Shown piece by piece: positions 29,127 to 38,193 of a stretch of DNA of 64,000 nucleotides. The notes under the pieces were generated by a model. It was not told where the DNA came from, ran no database searches, and saw only the letters and a program-made list of their open reading frames with translations. Every line of letters starts with the position of its first letter. Within the stretch, counting starts at the first letter, position 1. The position numbers and the translations under genes are program-made. The stretch is from Actinomadura sp. K4S16 (GTDB lineage: Bacteria; Actinomycetota; Actinomycetes; Streptosporangiales; Streptosporangiaceae): positions 558,001-622,000 of the forward strand of contig NZ_BDDE01000010.1 in NCBI RefSeq assembly GCF_008327685.1, read 5' to 3'.

Positions 29127-29822
29127 CTATCTGCGCAGGACGTTCAGTTCGACGCCGCCGACGATCCGGCCGCGCAGCAGTTCGGCGAGCCGGTCGGAGA
29201 CCCGCTGCACGGTGCTCCGCTCGTCGTGCCCGGGGACGACGGCGAACCGGACGGCGATCTCCGCGGAGGTGCCCTCGACGACGCGGACGCCGGTGACCGA
29301 CGGGTCGGAGCCGAACGCGGCCTCGACCGCGGCCAGGACGTCGGGGTCCTCGTGGGGCGGCGGGATGGGGCGGCCGTCGGCGAGCAGGTGCAGGCGCAGC
29401 CCGTCCACGGCGAACGGGACCGGGCCCGCCACGTCCACGACCAGGGCGTCCGCGCCTTCGTCGAGGGTGGCGCGGCAGGCGTCGCCGGCCCGCACCGCGA
29501 CCGGGCGGGCGTCGGCGCGCCACGCCTTCATCGTCTCGGTGCAGGTGAAGCCGAGCACGCCGCGCCGCCCGTCGTCGCCGATCAGGGTGGGCAGCGCCAT
29601 GTCGCTCGACTTCTCCCGCCGCAGCTCGCCGGGCTCCGTCGGCTCCTCCTCTGTGAGGACGGCGACGATCGGCACCAGCAGCCGCGCCCCCTGGAGCCGC
29701 CGCAGCACCGTGTGGGCGCCGACACGGCCGGCCGCGTAGCCGGCGAGCGCCTCGCACAACCGGGGGTCGGCGCTTCCGTCGTCCCCGGGGAACTGTGGTT
29801 CGGGAATGGTCAGTCCGGACAC
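29127..29822 (-). CDS. SseB family protein
   Basis: About 231 residues. The N-terminal SseB domain opens LTIPEPQFPGDDGSADP and contains RLLVPIVAVLTEE and the GFTCTETMKAW segment. The C-terminal domain has VDGLRLHLL and GGVELNVLRR. Its role in actinobacteria is unknown. GTG at 29822 gives the family's usual start, though the clearest GGAGG lies about 15 bases upstream; a TTG start at 29867 is possible. Confidence 0.75.
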   Translation of the reverse strand: MSGLTIPEPQFPGDDGSADPRLCEALAGYAAGRVGAHTVLRRLQGARLLVPIVAVLTEEEPTEPGELRREKSSDMALPTLIGDDGRRGVLGFTCTETMKAWRADARPVAVRAGDACRATLDEGADALVVDVAGPVPFAVDGLRLHLLADGRPIPPPHEDPDVLAAVEAAFGSDPSVTGVRVVEGTSAEIAVRFAVVPGHDERSTVQRVSDRLAELLRGRIVGGVELNVLRR

Positions 29823-29903
29823 GGCAGGAAGGCTATAACCTCCGGCGACCACAGGGGGCCACTCCAAGGATACTCTCCGCGACCGCGTCGCGTCCCGCCG
29901 CCG

Positions 29904-31016
29904 TCAGCCGAGGTCGGCGATGGCCGCGACGGTGCCGCCGCCGGACGGGCCCTGGTGCACGGCCGCGACCGACACGAACACCGCCGGGTCGCCGGTGACC
30001 GAGGCCGCGACGCCGCCGACGCACGCCTTGATCTGCCGGTGCCAGTGCACGTCGGAGTCGTCGAGCATGATGTTGCGGCGGCCGCGCACCGAGCCGCTCG
30101 GGTCGGCCTCGCACTTGATGAACACGTTGACGAGCCGGTCGCCGAGGTCGGACGTGCGGGGCCGCTCGGGCAGGTCCAGGCCCGTCGAGCGGATCGCGTC
30201 CCAGATCCCGTCGGCGTCCAGTGCGTCCTTCATCACACCGTGCCCGGCCCGGTACCGGCCGCCGATGCCGCGCACGTTGCCGACGACCACGATCTGCGCC
30301 CGGTCCAACTCGACGCCGGACGAGCACGACGCCACCGACGAGTACAGCGACAGGTCCTTGTGGATCTGGTCGGCGGAGGGCGCCTCGATCTCGCCGAGCG
30401 CGACGGCGATGCCGAGCGCGGTCGTGGAGTTGGAGATGTCCATGGACTTGAGGGTGTCCTCGGTGACGACGTCGCGGCCGCGCGTCTTCGCGTCGTTGAT
30501 CGTGTCGAGGGTGAGCAGCGGCGTCTTGGTCTGCACGTAGTGGACGTCGGCCGGATCGTCGATCCCGGCGGTCTTCATGGCCTCGCGGACGCCGGCGGCG
30601 ACGGTCTCCACCATCGCGGGGCGTCCGATGTCCTCGGGCAGGATGATCTCGCTCATCGCGACGCCGACCGACAGCCGCGGCTCGTCGGAGGCGGGGACGC
30701 GGGCGGGGTCGACGGTCGCGAAGACGGTCGCGTGCGGGCTGAGCACCCCGTCCGTGCCGCCCGACCACACCAGCGGGACGCGCGCCACCTCGTCCGCCGT
30801 CCGCGTGCCCTTGGCAAGGAGCACCTCGCGGAACGCCCGGTCGGCGAGCAGCCGCGTGTAGTCGTTCACGCCGCCGTTGCCCTCGGTCTTGCCGACCACG
30901 GCGAGGACCCGGTCGGCCTCCAGGACGCCGTCGTCGATCAGCCGGGCAAGCCCGGACGCGTCGGTCACGCTCTCGATGGGGATCTTGCGGACTTCGATCG
31001 GATCGGGCACCGTCAT
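29904..31016 (-). CDS. Ring-opening amidohydrolase (cyanuric acid amidohydrolase / barbiturase family)
   Basis: A 370-residue protein of the AtzD/TrzD/barbiturase family. These enzymes open s-triazine or pyrimidine rings with three Ser-Lys pairs in three repeated units. The three repeats are visible: [10 protein letters not shown] with [12 protein letters not shown], then VQTKTPLLT with [12 protein letters not shown], then the C-terminal [14 protein letters not shown]. Sequence alone does not separate cyanuric acid from barbituric acid specificity. It is coded 91 bases downstream of a carbamate kinase gene on the same strand, which suggests a nitrogen-catabolic pair. Confidence 0.85.
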   Translation of the reverse strand: MTVPDPIEVRKIPIESVTDASGLARLIDDGVLEADRVLAVVGKTEGNGGVNDYTRLLADRAFREVLLAKGTRTADEVARVPLVWSGGTDGVLSPHATVFATVDPARVPASDEPRLSVGVAMSEIILPEDIGRPAMVETVAAGVREAMKTAGIDDPADVHYVQTKTPLLTLDTINDAKTRGRDVVTEDTLKSMDISNSTTALGIAVALGEIEAPSADQIHKDLSLYSSVASCSSGVELDRAQIVVVGNVRGIGGRYRAGHGVMKDALDADGIWDAIRSTGLDLPERPRTSDLGDRLVNVFIKCEADPSGSVRGRRNIMLDDSDVHWHRQIKACVGGVAASVTGDPAVFVSVAAVHQGPSGGGTVAAIADLG

Positions 31017-31107
31017 CGCTCCTCAACTGCCGTGCCGTTCATCGGGCCGTGCTGCTCGCCGGCCGGCCTGCTCGCCGGCCGCACTGGTGATCGGTCTCTA
31101 CCCGGGG

Positions 31108-32082
31108 TCAGTCCTCGACGACCGTCCCGGCCTTGCCGTGCGCGGCGTCGCCGAGCCGGGGCAGCGAGGCGATCGCGGCGCGCCGACCGCCGGCCGCGAC
31201 GAACCGCCGCACCGCCTCGACCTTCGGGCCCATGCTGCCGCCGGCGAAGTGCCCGGCGGCGGCCAGTTCCGTCAGCTCCGCGACCGTCGTGCGGTGCAGC
31301 GGGCGGGCCCGCTGCGTCCCGAACCCGGTCATCGCGTTCTCCACGTCGGTGGCGATCACGAGGGTGGTCGCCTCCAGGCGGCGGGCCAGCAGTTGCGCGG
31401 CCAGGTCCTTGTCCACGACGGCCTCGACGCCGCGCAGCGCCCCGTCCGCCCGGACCACGGGCACTCCCCCGCCGCCCGCGGCGACCACGACGTGTCCCGC
31501 GTCCAGGAGCACGGCGGCCGCGTCGGCGTCCAGGATCTCCAGCGGCTCCGGCGAGGCGACGACGCGCCGCCAGCCACGGTCCCCGAAGTCCTTCCAGACC
31601 TGGCCGAGCGCGATCGAGCGGCGGGCCTCCGCCTCGGGGAAGTAGCGGCCGATCGGCTTGGCGGGGGCCAGGAAACCGGGGTCGGCGGCGTCCACGAGCG
31701 TCCGGGTCACCACCGTCGACACCGGGCGGGCCGCACCCCGCGCGGCCAGCGCCCGCTCCAGCGCATTCATGATCATCACGCCGACGGTGGCCTGGGTCTG
31801 CGCGCCGCACCAGTCCAGCGGGACGGGCGGCACCACGCCCGCCGCCAGCTGGTTCTTGATCAGCAGGTTGCCGACCTGCGGGCCGTTGCCGTGCGTGAGC
31901 GCGACCCGCGCGCCCGCCGCCACGAGATCGGCCACGTGCGCCATCGCGCCCTCGATCGCGGCCGCCTGGGCGTCCGGGGTGGCGCTGCCGTCCGGCGCGG
32001 TCATGGCGTTGCCGCCGAGCGCGATCAGGATCCGCTCGCCGGTGCGCGTCGCGCCGTCTTCTCCCTGATGGCCCCGGGTCAC
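31108..32082 (-). CDS. Carbamate kinase
   Basis: About 324 residues of the amino-acid-kinase fold, interconverting carbamoyl phosphate plus ADP with carbamate plus ATP. It has LIALGGNAM, THGNGPQVGNLLIKNQ, AKPIGRYFPE, AAGGGGVPVV and DKDLAAQLLA. No arginine deiminase or ornithine transcarbamylase gene is nearby, so this is not a standard arc operon. The neighbour is the ring-opening amidohydrolase. The GTG start at 32082 is uncertain; upstream in-frame sequence is also open. The 91 bases after the stop hold a duplicated TGCTCGCCGGCCG that can form G+C-rich hairpins. Confidence 0.88.
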   Translation of the reverse strand: MTRGHQGEDGATRTGERILIALGGNAMTAPDGSATPDAQAAAIEGAMAHVADLVAAGARVALTHGNGPQVGNLLIKNQLAAGVVPPVPLDWCGAQTQATVGVMIMNALERALAARGAARPVSTVVTRTLVDAADPGFLAPAKPIGRYFPEAEARRSIALGQVWKDFGDRGWRRVVASPEPLEILDADAAAVLLDAGHVVVAAGGGGVPVVRADGALRGVEAVVDKDLAAQLLARRLEATTLVIATDVENAMTGFGTQRARPLHRTTVAELTELAAAGHFAGGSMGPKVEAVRRFVAAGGRRAAIASLPRLGDAAHGKAGTVVED

Positions 32083-32189
32083 GGGACGGACGCTAACCCG
32101 CGCGGCGGGCACCGCTCACGGGCGAATTCCGCCCAACGAACGCCGTTTCTTCGGCACTTTCCGGCAATGCCCCGGCGCCCCGGGACCGT

Positions 32190-33353
32190 TCAGCGCAGGC
32201 GCGCGAGGCGGCTCACGGCCTCGTCGATGACCTCGTCCTTCTTGCAGAACGCGAACCGGACGAAGTGGGCGCCCGCCTCGGCGTGGTCGTAGAACACCTG
32301 GCTCGGGATCGCGACGACGCCCGCCTGGTCCGGCAGGGCGCGGGCCAGCTCCATGCCGTCGGTGAAGCCGAGCGGGCGGATGTCGGCCTGCACGAAGTAG
32401 GTGCCCTGCGGCCGGAAGGTCGTGAACCCCGCGGCCTCAAGGCCGGTGATGAGGCGGTCCCGCTTCGCCTGGAGCGACTTGCGCAGCTCCTCCACCCACG
32501 GGATCTCGTTGCGCAGCGCGTAGGCGGCGGCGCGCTGGTAGGGGGCGCTGACCGCGTAGGTGAGGAACTGCTTCACGGTCTGGACGGCCCGGATGTAGGG
32601 GGCGGGCGCCGTCACCCAGCCGGTCTTCCAGCCGGTCACCGAGAACGACTTGCCCGCCGACGACACCGACACCGTCCGCTCGCGCATGCCGTCGAGCGTC
32701 GCCAGCGGGATGTGCTCGGTCTCGTCGAACGTCAGGTACTCGTAGACCTCGTCGGTGATCGCGACCAGGTCGTGCTCCCGGCAGACGTCCGCGATGGCCT
32801 CCAGCTCGTCCCGCGTGAACACGGTGCCGGCCGGGTTGTGCGGCGAGTTCACCAGGATCGCCCGGGTGCGCGGGCCGACGGCGGCGCGCAGTTCGTCCGG
32901 GTCGAAGGTGAAACGCCCTTCGACCGGGCGCAGCGTGACCGGCCTGCGCACTGCCCCGGCGAGCGCGATCACGGCCGCGTAGGAGTCGTAGTACGGCTCG
33001 AACACGATCACCTCGTCGCCCGGCCCCGCCAGCGCCAGCACGGAGGCGGCGATCCCCTCGGTGGCGCCGACGGTCACGAACACCTCGGTCGCCGGATCGA
33101 ACGACAGCCCGTACCGCTCCAGCCGCTGCGCCGCCACGGCCTCCCGGAGTTCGGGCAGGCCGGGACCGGGCGGATACTGGTTCGCGCCCGTCCGGATCGC
33201 CTGCACCGCCGCGTCCAGGACCCCCGCCGGGCCGTCCTCGTCCGGAAAGCCCTGGCCAAGATTGATGGCCCCGGTCCGGACGGCGAGAGCCGACATCTCA
33301 GCGAAGATCGTCTCGCCGAATCCCTGCATGCGCTCGACCAATGGCTCGCTCAC
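32190..33353 (-). CDS. Class I/II pyridoxal-phosphate aminotransferase (DapC-like)
   Basis: A 387-residue fold-type I aminotransferase. The PLP lysine is in SSAGKSFSVTGWKTGW. Other motifs are NLGQGFPDEDGP, NSPHNPAGTVF and ITDEVYEYLTFD. Actinobacterial relatives are annotated as N-succinyldiaminopimelate aminotransferase or as kynurenine/methionine aminotransferases. The former fits a meso-DAP organism, but no other lysine-pathway gene is near. Confidence 0.88.
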   Translation of the reverse strand: MSEPLVERMQGFGETIFAEMSALAVRTGAINLGQGFPDEDGPAGVLDAAVQAIRTGANQYPPGPGLPELREAVAAQRLERYGLSFDPATEVFVTVGATEGIAASVLALAGPGDEVIVFEPYYDSYAAVIALAGAVRRPVTLRPVEGRFTFDPDELRAAVGPRTRAILVNSPHNPAGTVFTRDELEAIADVCREHDLVAITDEVYEYLTFDETEHIPLATLDGMRERTVSVSSAGKSFSVTGWKTGWVTAPAPYIRAVQTVKQFLTYAVSAPYQRAAAYALRNEIPWVEELRKSLQAKRDRLITGLEAAGFTTFRPQGTYFVQADIRPLGFTDGMELARALPDQAGVVAIPSQVFYDHAEAGAHFVRFAFCKKDEVIDEAVSRLARLR

Positions 33354-33515
33354 GCCCCAAGCCTAGGCCCCCTGCCCGGCATGCGCGGCGAGCACGGCGT
33401 CGTCTGAACGGCCTCTCGCGGCCCGGGGAACCACCGGCCCGAGGAACGGCCGCTTCGCAGTGTCCAGCCACTTCCCGGTGTCCGACCGCGTCGCGATGTC
33501 CGGCCCGGCCGGGGG

Positions 33516-34121
33516 TCAGATCCAGCCCATGTCGATCGCGGCGCGGGCGGCGCGGACGCGGGTGGGTTCGCCCATCTTCGCCATGGCGGTGGACAGGTAG
33601 TTGCGGACGGTGCCCTCGGACAGGTGCAGGTCGGCCGCGATGCGGGCGGTCTCGGCGCCGGCGCCGGCCAGGCGCAGGACGTCGCGTTCGCGTTCGGAGA
33701 GCGGATTGTCGCCGGCGGCCATCGCGCTGGCGGCCAGTTCGGCGTCCAGGTAGCGGCCGCCGCCGTGGATCTTGCGGATGGCGCTGGCGAGCTCGTCGGT
33801 GGGAGCGTCCTTGGCGACGAAGCCGCGGACCCCGGCGGACATGGCGCGGCGCAGGTAGCCCGGGCGGCCGAAGCTCGTGAGGATGCACACCGCGCAGCGG
33901 GCGCCGGAGGCGTGCAGTTCCTCGGCGACGGTGAGGCCGTCCGCGCCCGGCATCTCGATGTCGAGGACGGCCACGTCCGGATCGTGCGCGGCGACGGCCG
34001 CGGGCACCTCGTCGCCGCGGCCGACCTCGGCGACGACCTCCAGGTCGGTCTCCAGGCCGAGGAGGGCGGCGACGGCGCCGCGGATGAGGTGCTCGTCGTC
34101 GGCGAGCAGGACCCGGATCAC
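33516..34121 (-). CDS. NarL/LuxR-type response regulator
   Basis: A 201-residue regulator. The receiver domain has acidic pair DD at 8-9, phospho-acceptor Asp54 in VAVLDIEMPG and the Lys in FVAKDAP. The C-terminal LuxR helix-turn-helix reads LSERERDVLRLAGAG and LSEGTVRNYLSTAMAKMG. It resembles DesR. It overlaps the stop of the histidine kinase gene by 4 bases, so the pair is co-translated. It probably controls the ABC exporter next door. Confidence 0.92.
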   Translation of the reverse strand: MIRVLLADDEHLIRGAVAALLGLETDLEVVAEVGRGDEVPAAVAAHDPDVAVLDIEMPGADGLTVAEELHASGARCAVCILTSFGRPGYLRRAMSAGVRGFVAKDAPTDELASAIRKIHGGGRYLDAELAASAMAAGDNPLSERERDVLRLAGAGAETARIAADLHLSEGTVRNYLSTAMAKMGEPTRVRAARAAIDMGWI

Positions 34122-35431
34122 GCGGGCCTCGCGGCCGGCAGCACCTGACCGGCGCCCGTCCCGCTCCCGTCCGAGCCCCGCCCGTCTGGACCGGCCTCAC
34201 CCGGGCCGTGGACGGGAGGGAGCGGGACGGCGGCGCGCAGGAGGTACCCGTCGCGGCCGTGCCGGCCGGCGGTGATCTCGCCGCCGAGGACGGCGACGCG
34301 CTCGGTGAGGCCGGTCAGGCCCGAGCCCGCCGCGGTCTCGGCGCCGCGGACGCCGTCGTTGCGCATTTCCAGGACCACGGAGTCACCGTAGAGGGCGCCG
34401 TCCCCGGAAGGCGCGCCGTACACGTCGAGACTGATCGTGCAGTGCCGCGCCTCGCTGTGCTTGATGACGTTGGTGGCGCCCTCGCGGATCACCCAGGCGA
34501 GCACCGAGCGGACCGCCGGCGGCAGCCCGTCCGGCAGGCGGCCGATCTCGCAGCGCACCCCGGCGGCCTCCAGGACGGCCCGGACGCCGGCCAGCTCGGC
34601 GTCCAGCTCGACGGCCCGGTAGCCGCGGACGGCGGCGCGGACCTCCCGAAGCGCCTCCCTGGCCGCGCGCTGGACGTCCGCCATCTCGGCGCCGGCCCGG
34701 TCCGGGTCGTCGCGCACCGTCCGCTTGGCCAGCTCGCTCTTCACCGCGATGAGGGACAGGCTGTGGCCGAGCAGGTCGTGCAGGTCGCGGGAGAAGCGGA
34801 GCCGCTCCTCGGTGACCGCGAGCCGGGCGAGGGCGTCGCGGGCCGCGTAGGCCTCCTGGTGCAGCTCCCACATGCGCCGCTGGTACCGGTTGACGAACAC
34901 GACGAACCCGCAGATCGCGGTGTACAGGGCGCACAGCACCGGGAGGATCGCGTACCAGGGGGCGTCGCCCTCCGGGTACAGGCGCTCCGCGCCCGCCGTG
35001 GCGACGGCCCCGCAGTACGTCCCGGTGCCCGCGCACAGCGCGACGATCCGCCCGCGGCCCATCGGGGACAGCACCACGGCCGAGACCCAGAACACGGGGA
35101 TGACGCTGAACCACGGGCTGGTGAGCAGCATCAGGCTGAGCGCGGCGGCGACGGCGGCACTGGCCACGGTGTCCCGCTTGGACAGGGTCCCTTCGAGCCC
35201 GCCCCGGACGAGCCGCGTGTAGCACCAGCTGAGGACGGCGAGCCCCGCGACGACCGCGGCGGTGAGGGGCGCGCCCGCGTCGCCGCGGGTGTAGGCGTCT
35301 TCGAGCCCGTAGAGGGCCGGCAGGACGAAGCCCATGGCGGCGAACATGAACGAGCGGTACGTCACCCGCCGGTAGCGCTCCAGCCTCCGGGCGGCCTGCT
35401 CCTCGATGTCCGCCGTGGTCGCGACCGCCAT
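34118..35431 (-). CDS. Two-component sensor histidine kinase (DesK-like)
   Basis: A 437-residue kinase. About five or six membrane helices lie in residues 25-175. The HisKA_3 domain carries His218 in FSRDLHDLLGHSLSLI, and the HATPase domain has an N-box VIREGATNVIKHS and GSGLTGLTERV. A Pro/Gly-rich tail follows. Architecture and partner match DesK-type sensors that read membrane state. The ATG at 35431 is preceded by a GAGGA site. It is downstream of the ABC transporter genes on the same strand. Confidence 0.9.
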   Translation of the reverse strand: MAVATTADIEEQAARRLERYRRVTYRSFMFAAMGFVLPALYGLEDAYTRGDAGAPLTAAVVAGLAVLSWCYTRLVRGGLEGTLSKRDTVASAAVAAALSLMLLTSPWFSVIPVFWVSAVVLSPMGRGRIVALCAGTGTYCGAVATAGAERLYPEGDAPWYAILPVLCALYTAICGFVVFVNRYQRRMWELHQEAYAARDALARLAVTEERLRFSRDLHDLLGHSLSLIAVKSELAKRTVRDDPDRAGAEMADVQRAAREALREVRAAVRGYRAVELDAELAGVRAVLEAAGVRCEIGRLPDGLPPAVRSVLAWVIREGATNVIKHSEARHCTISLDVYGAPSGDGALYGDSVVLEMRNDGVRGAETAAGSGLTGLTERVAVLGGEITAGRHGRDGYLLRAAVPLPPVHGPGEAGPDGRGSDGSGTGAGQVLPAARPA

Positions 35432-35478
35432 GTCCTCGTTCCTCCTCGCATCGCACTGTAACGGTGGGCCCGCGGCGG

Positions 35479-36342
35479 TCAGGCGCGCCGCGGCTCCCAC
35501 CGGAACCAGCGGGTGGCCATGAGGCGGCCGGTCGCCATCCAGAAGGCGAGGACGAGGAACGGCCGCACGCAGGTCAGCCAGCCTTCGGCGAGGCCGACGG
35601 CGGGGTGGGCGGGCCGGTGCACGAAGTCCTGGCCGAAGTACCCGGTCCGGACGATCTCCACGACCGGGCTGAGCGGGACCCAGCGGCAGGCCGCCTGCAG
35701 CCAGCCGGGCAGATCGTCCAGCGGGAACATGACCCCGGCCCCGAGCATGCACCCGAACATGATCGGCAGGACGGTGAGCTGCGCCAGCTCGGCGTTCGGG
35801 GTGGCGCCCGAGACCGCGAGCGCCAGCGCCGCGAACACGGCGGCGCCGCCCGCGAGCCCGGCCAGGACCAGGACGGGGTCGGCGGGGACCCGGCCGCCCA
35901 TCGCGGTGCCGAGCAGGACCAGCAGCGCGACGGCCTGCACCGTGTACAGCGCGGTCGCGGTGAGGACGCCGCCGCCGATGATCTCCGCGTCCGACAGGGC
36001 GGTGCCGCGCAGCCGCTTGAGGGTGCGGTCCTCGCGGCGGGCGGTGAACACGTTGACGAGGTTCATGAAGACGGCGAAGACGAGGAAGAACCCCAGGTGG
36101 CCGGTGCCCTGCAGGAGGGCGCCGTCCACGCCGTCGATCTTCTGGCCGCGGACCGGGACGAGCATGGCGGCGAACAGCAGCGGCAGGCCGGCGGCGGTGA
36201 AGAGGGCGGTCCGGTTCCGCCAGAGCAGGGTGAGGTCGAGGCGCGCGACGCCCAGAACGGCATCGGGTCTCATGAGGGCGGTCTTCTTGAGGGCGGGCTT
36301 ATTCAGGGCGGGCTTCGTGGCGGGTCTCACCCGGGGGCTCAT
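35479..36342 (-). CDS. ABC-2 type transporter permease
   Basis: A 287-residue protein with six predicted membrane segments and a cytoplasmic start rich in KPAL/KTAL repeats. The conserved region between helices includes NVFTARREDRTLKRLRGTALSD, typical of the ABC-2/DrrB-like group. The start overlaps the ATPase stop (ATGA). Together they form a drug- or lipid-export complex. Confidence 0.9.
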   Translation of the reverse strand: MSPRVRPATKPALNKPALKKTALMRPDAVLGVARLDLTLLWRNRTALFTAAGLPLLFAAMLVPVRGQKIDGVDGALLQGTGHLGFFLVFAVFMNLVNVFTARREDRTLKRLRGTALSDAEIIGGGVLTATALYTVQAVALLVLLGTAMGGRVPADPVLVLAGLAGGAAVFAALALAVSGATPNAELAQLTVLPIMFGCMLGAGVMFPLDDLPGWLQAACRWVPLSPVVEIVRTGYFGQDFVHRPAHPAVGLAEGWLTCVRPFLVLAFWMATGRLMATRWFRWEPRRA

Positions 36343-37313
36343 CGGGCCGCTCCTTCGGCGGTGTGCAGGAAGACGTCTTCGAGGGAGGCGCTGCGCACCC
36401 GGAGGCCGTCCAGCCGGACGGCCTCCTCGTCGGCCCAGCGCAGCAGTTCGTAGAGGCCCGCTTGGAGCCCGGCATCGGCGGCGGGGCCGGACGGCGGAGA
36501 GCCGGACGGGGGCGTGCCGGAGGGCAGGGTGTAGGACGCGACGGCTCGGCCGCCCTCCACTCGGACGTCGGCGCGGGCGCCGTGCAGAGGGGGCAGTTCG
36601 GCGACCTGGAGGCGCTCCGGCAGCCGGAAGGAGATGCGGTCGCCGTGTCCGGCGACCACTTCCGCGACCGTGCCGGACGTCTCGATCCGCCCGCGGTGCA
36701 GGATCGCGAGCCGGTCGGCGAGGTGCTCGGCCTCCTCCAGGTAGTGGGTCGTGAGCAGGACCGCCGTGCCGTCGGCGACCACGTCCTCGACGATGTCCCA
36801 CGTCGCGCGCCGGGCCTCGGGGTCCATGCCGCTCGTCGGCTCGTCCAGGAACAGGACCTCGGGCCTGCCGAGAAGGGCCAGCGCGAGGTCGAGGCGGCGT
36901 TTCTGGCCGCCGGACAGCTGCCGCACCCGTACGCCCGCCTTCTCCGCGAGCCCCGCCATGGCGATGGCCTCGTCGCGGTCGCGCGCGGAGGGGGTGAAGC
37001 CGCGCCAGTGCTCGATCGTTTCGGCGACGGTGAGGTCGGCGAAGAAGCCGCCGTCCTGCAGCATGATGCCCATGCGCGGGCGGACCTTCCGGCGTTCCGC
37101 GTACGGGTCGTGGCCGAGGACCCGGACCGTGCCTCCGTGGACGTTCCGGTGCCCTTCCAGCGTTTCGAGCGTGGTGGTCTTGCCCGCGCCGTTCGTGCCG
37201 AGCAGCGCGAACAACTCGCCTGCCGCGACCTCGAACGAGATCCCGGCGACGGCCTCGAAGTCCCCGTACCGCTGCCGGAGCCCGTCGACGCCGATGGCTG
37301 GGTTCGTCTCCAT
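36339..37313 (-). CDS. ABC transporter ATP-binding protein
   Basis: A 324-residue ATPase of the DrrA/CcmA group. The Walker A motif is LLGTNGAGKTTTLE, the Q-loop is GIMLQDGGFF, the signature reads QLSGGQKRRLDLA, the Walker B motif is VLFLDEPTSG, and the switch His is in TTHYLEEAEHLA. A C-terminal extension holds PSGTPPSGSPPSGP repeats. It is first in an operon with the permease, followed by the sensor kinase and response regulator, a common layout for exporters induced by cell-envelope stress. Confidence 0.92.
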   Translation of the reverse strand: METNPAIGVDGLRQRYGDFEAVAGISFEVAAGELFALLGTNGAGKTTTLETLEGHRNVHGGTVRVLGHDPYAERRKVRPRMGIMLQDGGFFADLTVAETIEHWRGFTPSARDRDEAIAMAGLAEKAGVRVRQLSGGQKRRLDLALALLGRPEVLFLDEPTSGMDPEARRATWDIVEDVVADGTAVLLTTHYLEEAEHLADRLAILHRGRIETSGTVAEVVAGHGDRISFRLPERLQVAELPPLHGARADVRVEGGRAVASYTLPSGTPPSGSPPSGPAADAGLQAGLYELLRWADEEAVRLDGLRVRSASLEDVFLHTAEGAAR

Positions 37314-37412
37314 GCCCCCAGCGTCGCGATCATGCGAGCGCGCCGGTAGAAGCGCGTGTCACCGCTTCCGGCGGCGCCTGTCAGGCGATCGGCATGACAG
37401 GTGTCATGCCGC

Positions 37413-38054
37413 TCAGCCCGCGACGCTGATGACGTGCCCGGCGGTGGACGGCTCGCCCGCGATGTCGAGGAGCGCGGTGGCGAGGTCGGAGCGGGCCATG
37501 GAGAGGCCGCCGAGGACGTTGCGGTCGGCCGCCTTCCGGTAGCGGCCGTTGCCGGGGCCGTCGGTGAGGCGGGGCGGGCGGACGATCGTCCAGGCGAGGC
37601 CGGAGTCGCGGGTGAGGGCCTCGGCGGCGCGCATGTCGTTGAAGACGTGCTTGAGGAGCGGGCCGAGGACGAGGGGCTTGACCAGGAACCGGGTGAGCGG
37701 GTCGTCGCCCGGCCCTGCGTGCAGCCCGGACGCGCTGGTCAGCACGAACCGCTCGGTGCCGCCCGCCCGCATCGCCTCGACGATGCCGCGGGTGCTGTCC
37801 GCGCAGACGCTGGTCGGGCGGCGGCCGTCGCGGGTGCCGATCGCGGTGATCACGGCGTCGCGCCCCTTGACCGCCTCCTCGATCGCGCCCGGGTCCATGA
37901 CGTCGGCCTGGACGACGTCGGCGCAGGCGCGGACCTCGCCGGGCAGGCCGGCGGGGTCGCGGACGACGGCGGTCACCTCGTGCCCGGCGTCGAGCGCGCG
38001 CCGGACGACCTGGACGCCGGTGCCCCCGGTCGCCCCGAAGACCGTGAACCTCAT
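37413..38054 (-). CDS. NAD(P)-binding oxidoreductase (NmrA/SDR-a5-like)
   Basis: A 213-residue Rossmann protein. The dinucleotide loop is VFGATGGTGVQVVRRAL at residues 5-21, then VVQADVMDP, VITAIGTRDG and FVLTSASGLH. It resembles BVR-B/YwnB-like atypical short-chain dehydrogenases. It is divergent from the TetR gene at 38194, whose operators lie between them, so that regulator may control it. Confidence 0.85.
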   Translation of the reverse strand: MRFTVFGATGGTGVQVVRRALDAGHEVTAVVRDPAGLPGEVRACADVVQADVMDPGAIEEAVKGRDAVITAIGTRDGRRPTSVCADSTRGIVEAMRAGGTERFVLTSASGLHAGPGDDPLTRFLVKPLVLGPLLKHVFNDMRAAEALTRDSGLAWTIVRPPRLTDGPGNGRYRKAADRNVLGGLSMARSDLATALLDIAGEPSTAGHVISVAG

Positions 38055-38130
38055 CCTGTCCTCCTACCCGAACCCCCGTGAGCGCCCCGTCGGCACCTCT
38101 GGAATGCGCCGGACGGGCGAGCACTTGAGG

Positions 38131-38178
38131 GGTGAGTGAATACTTACTAACCTCTATCCTGGTGAGCGTTCACTCACC
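38131..38178 (+). promoter_or_regulatory. Paired TetR operator candidates
   Basis: GGTGAGTGAATACTTACTAACC (38131-38152) is a near-palindrome of two imperfect half-sites. GGTGAGCGTTCACTCACC (38161-38178) has matching GGTGAGYG half-sites with perfect six-base outer arms. The shared GGTGAG half-site in both points to one regulator, most likely the TetR protein starting 16 bases downstream. Confidence 0.6.
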
Positions 38179-38193
38179 TGTCAAGGGGGCCCA

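Noticed and set aside
31108..32082. Arginine deiminase operon
   Set aside because: Only carbamate kinase is present. No deiminase, transcarbamylase or arginine/ornithine exchanger is near, and the arginase-family gene is 17 kb away.
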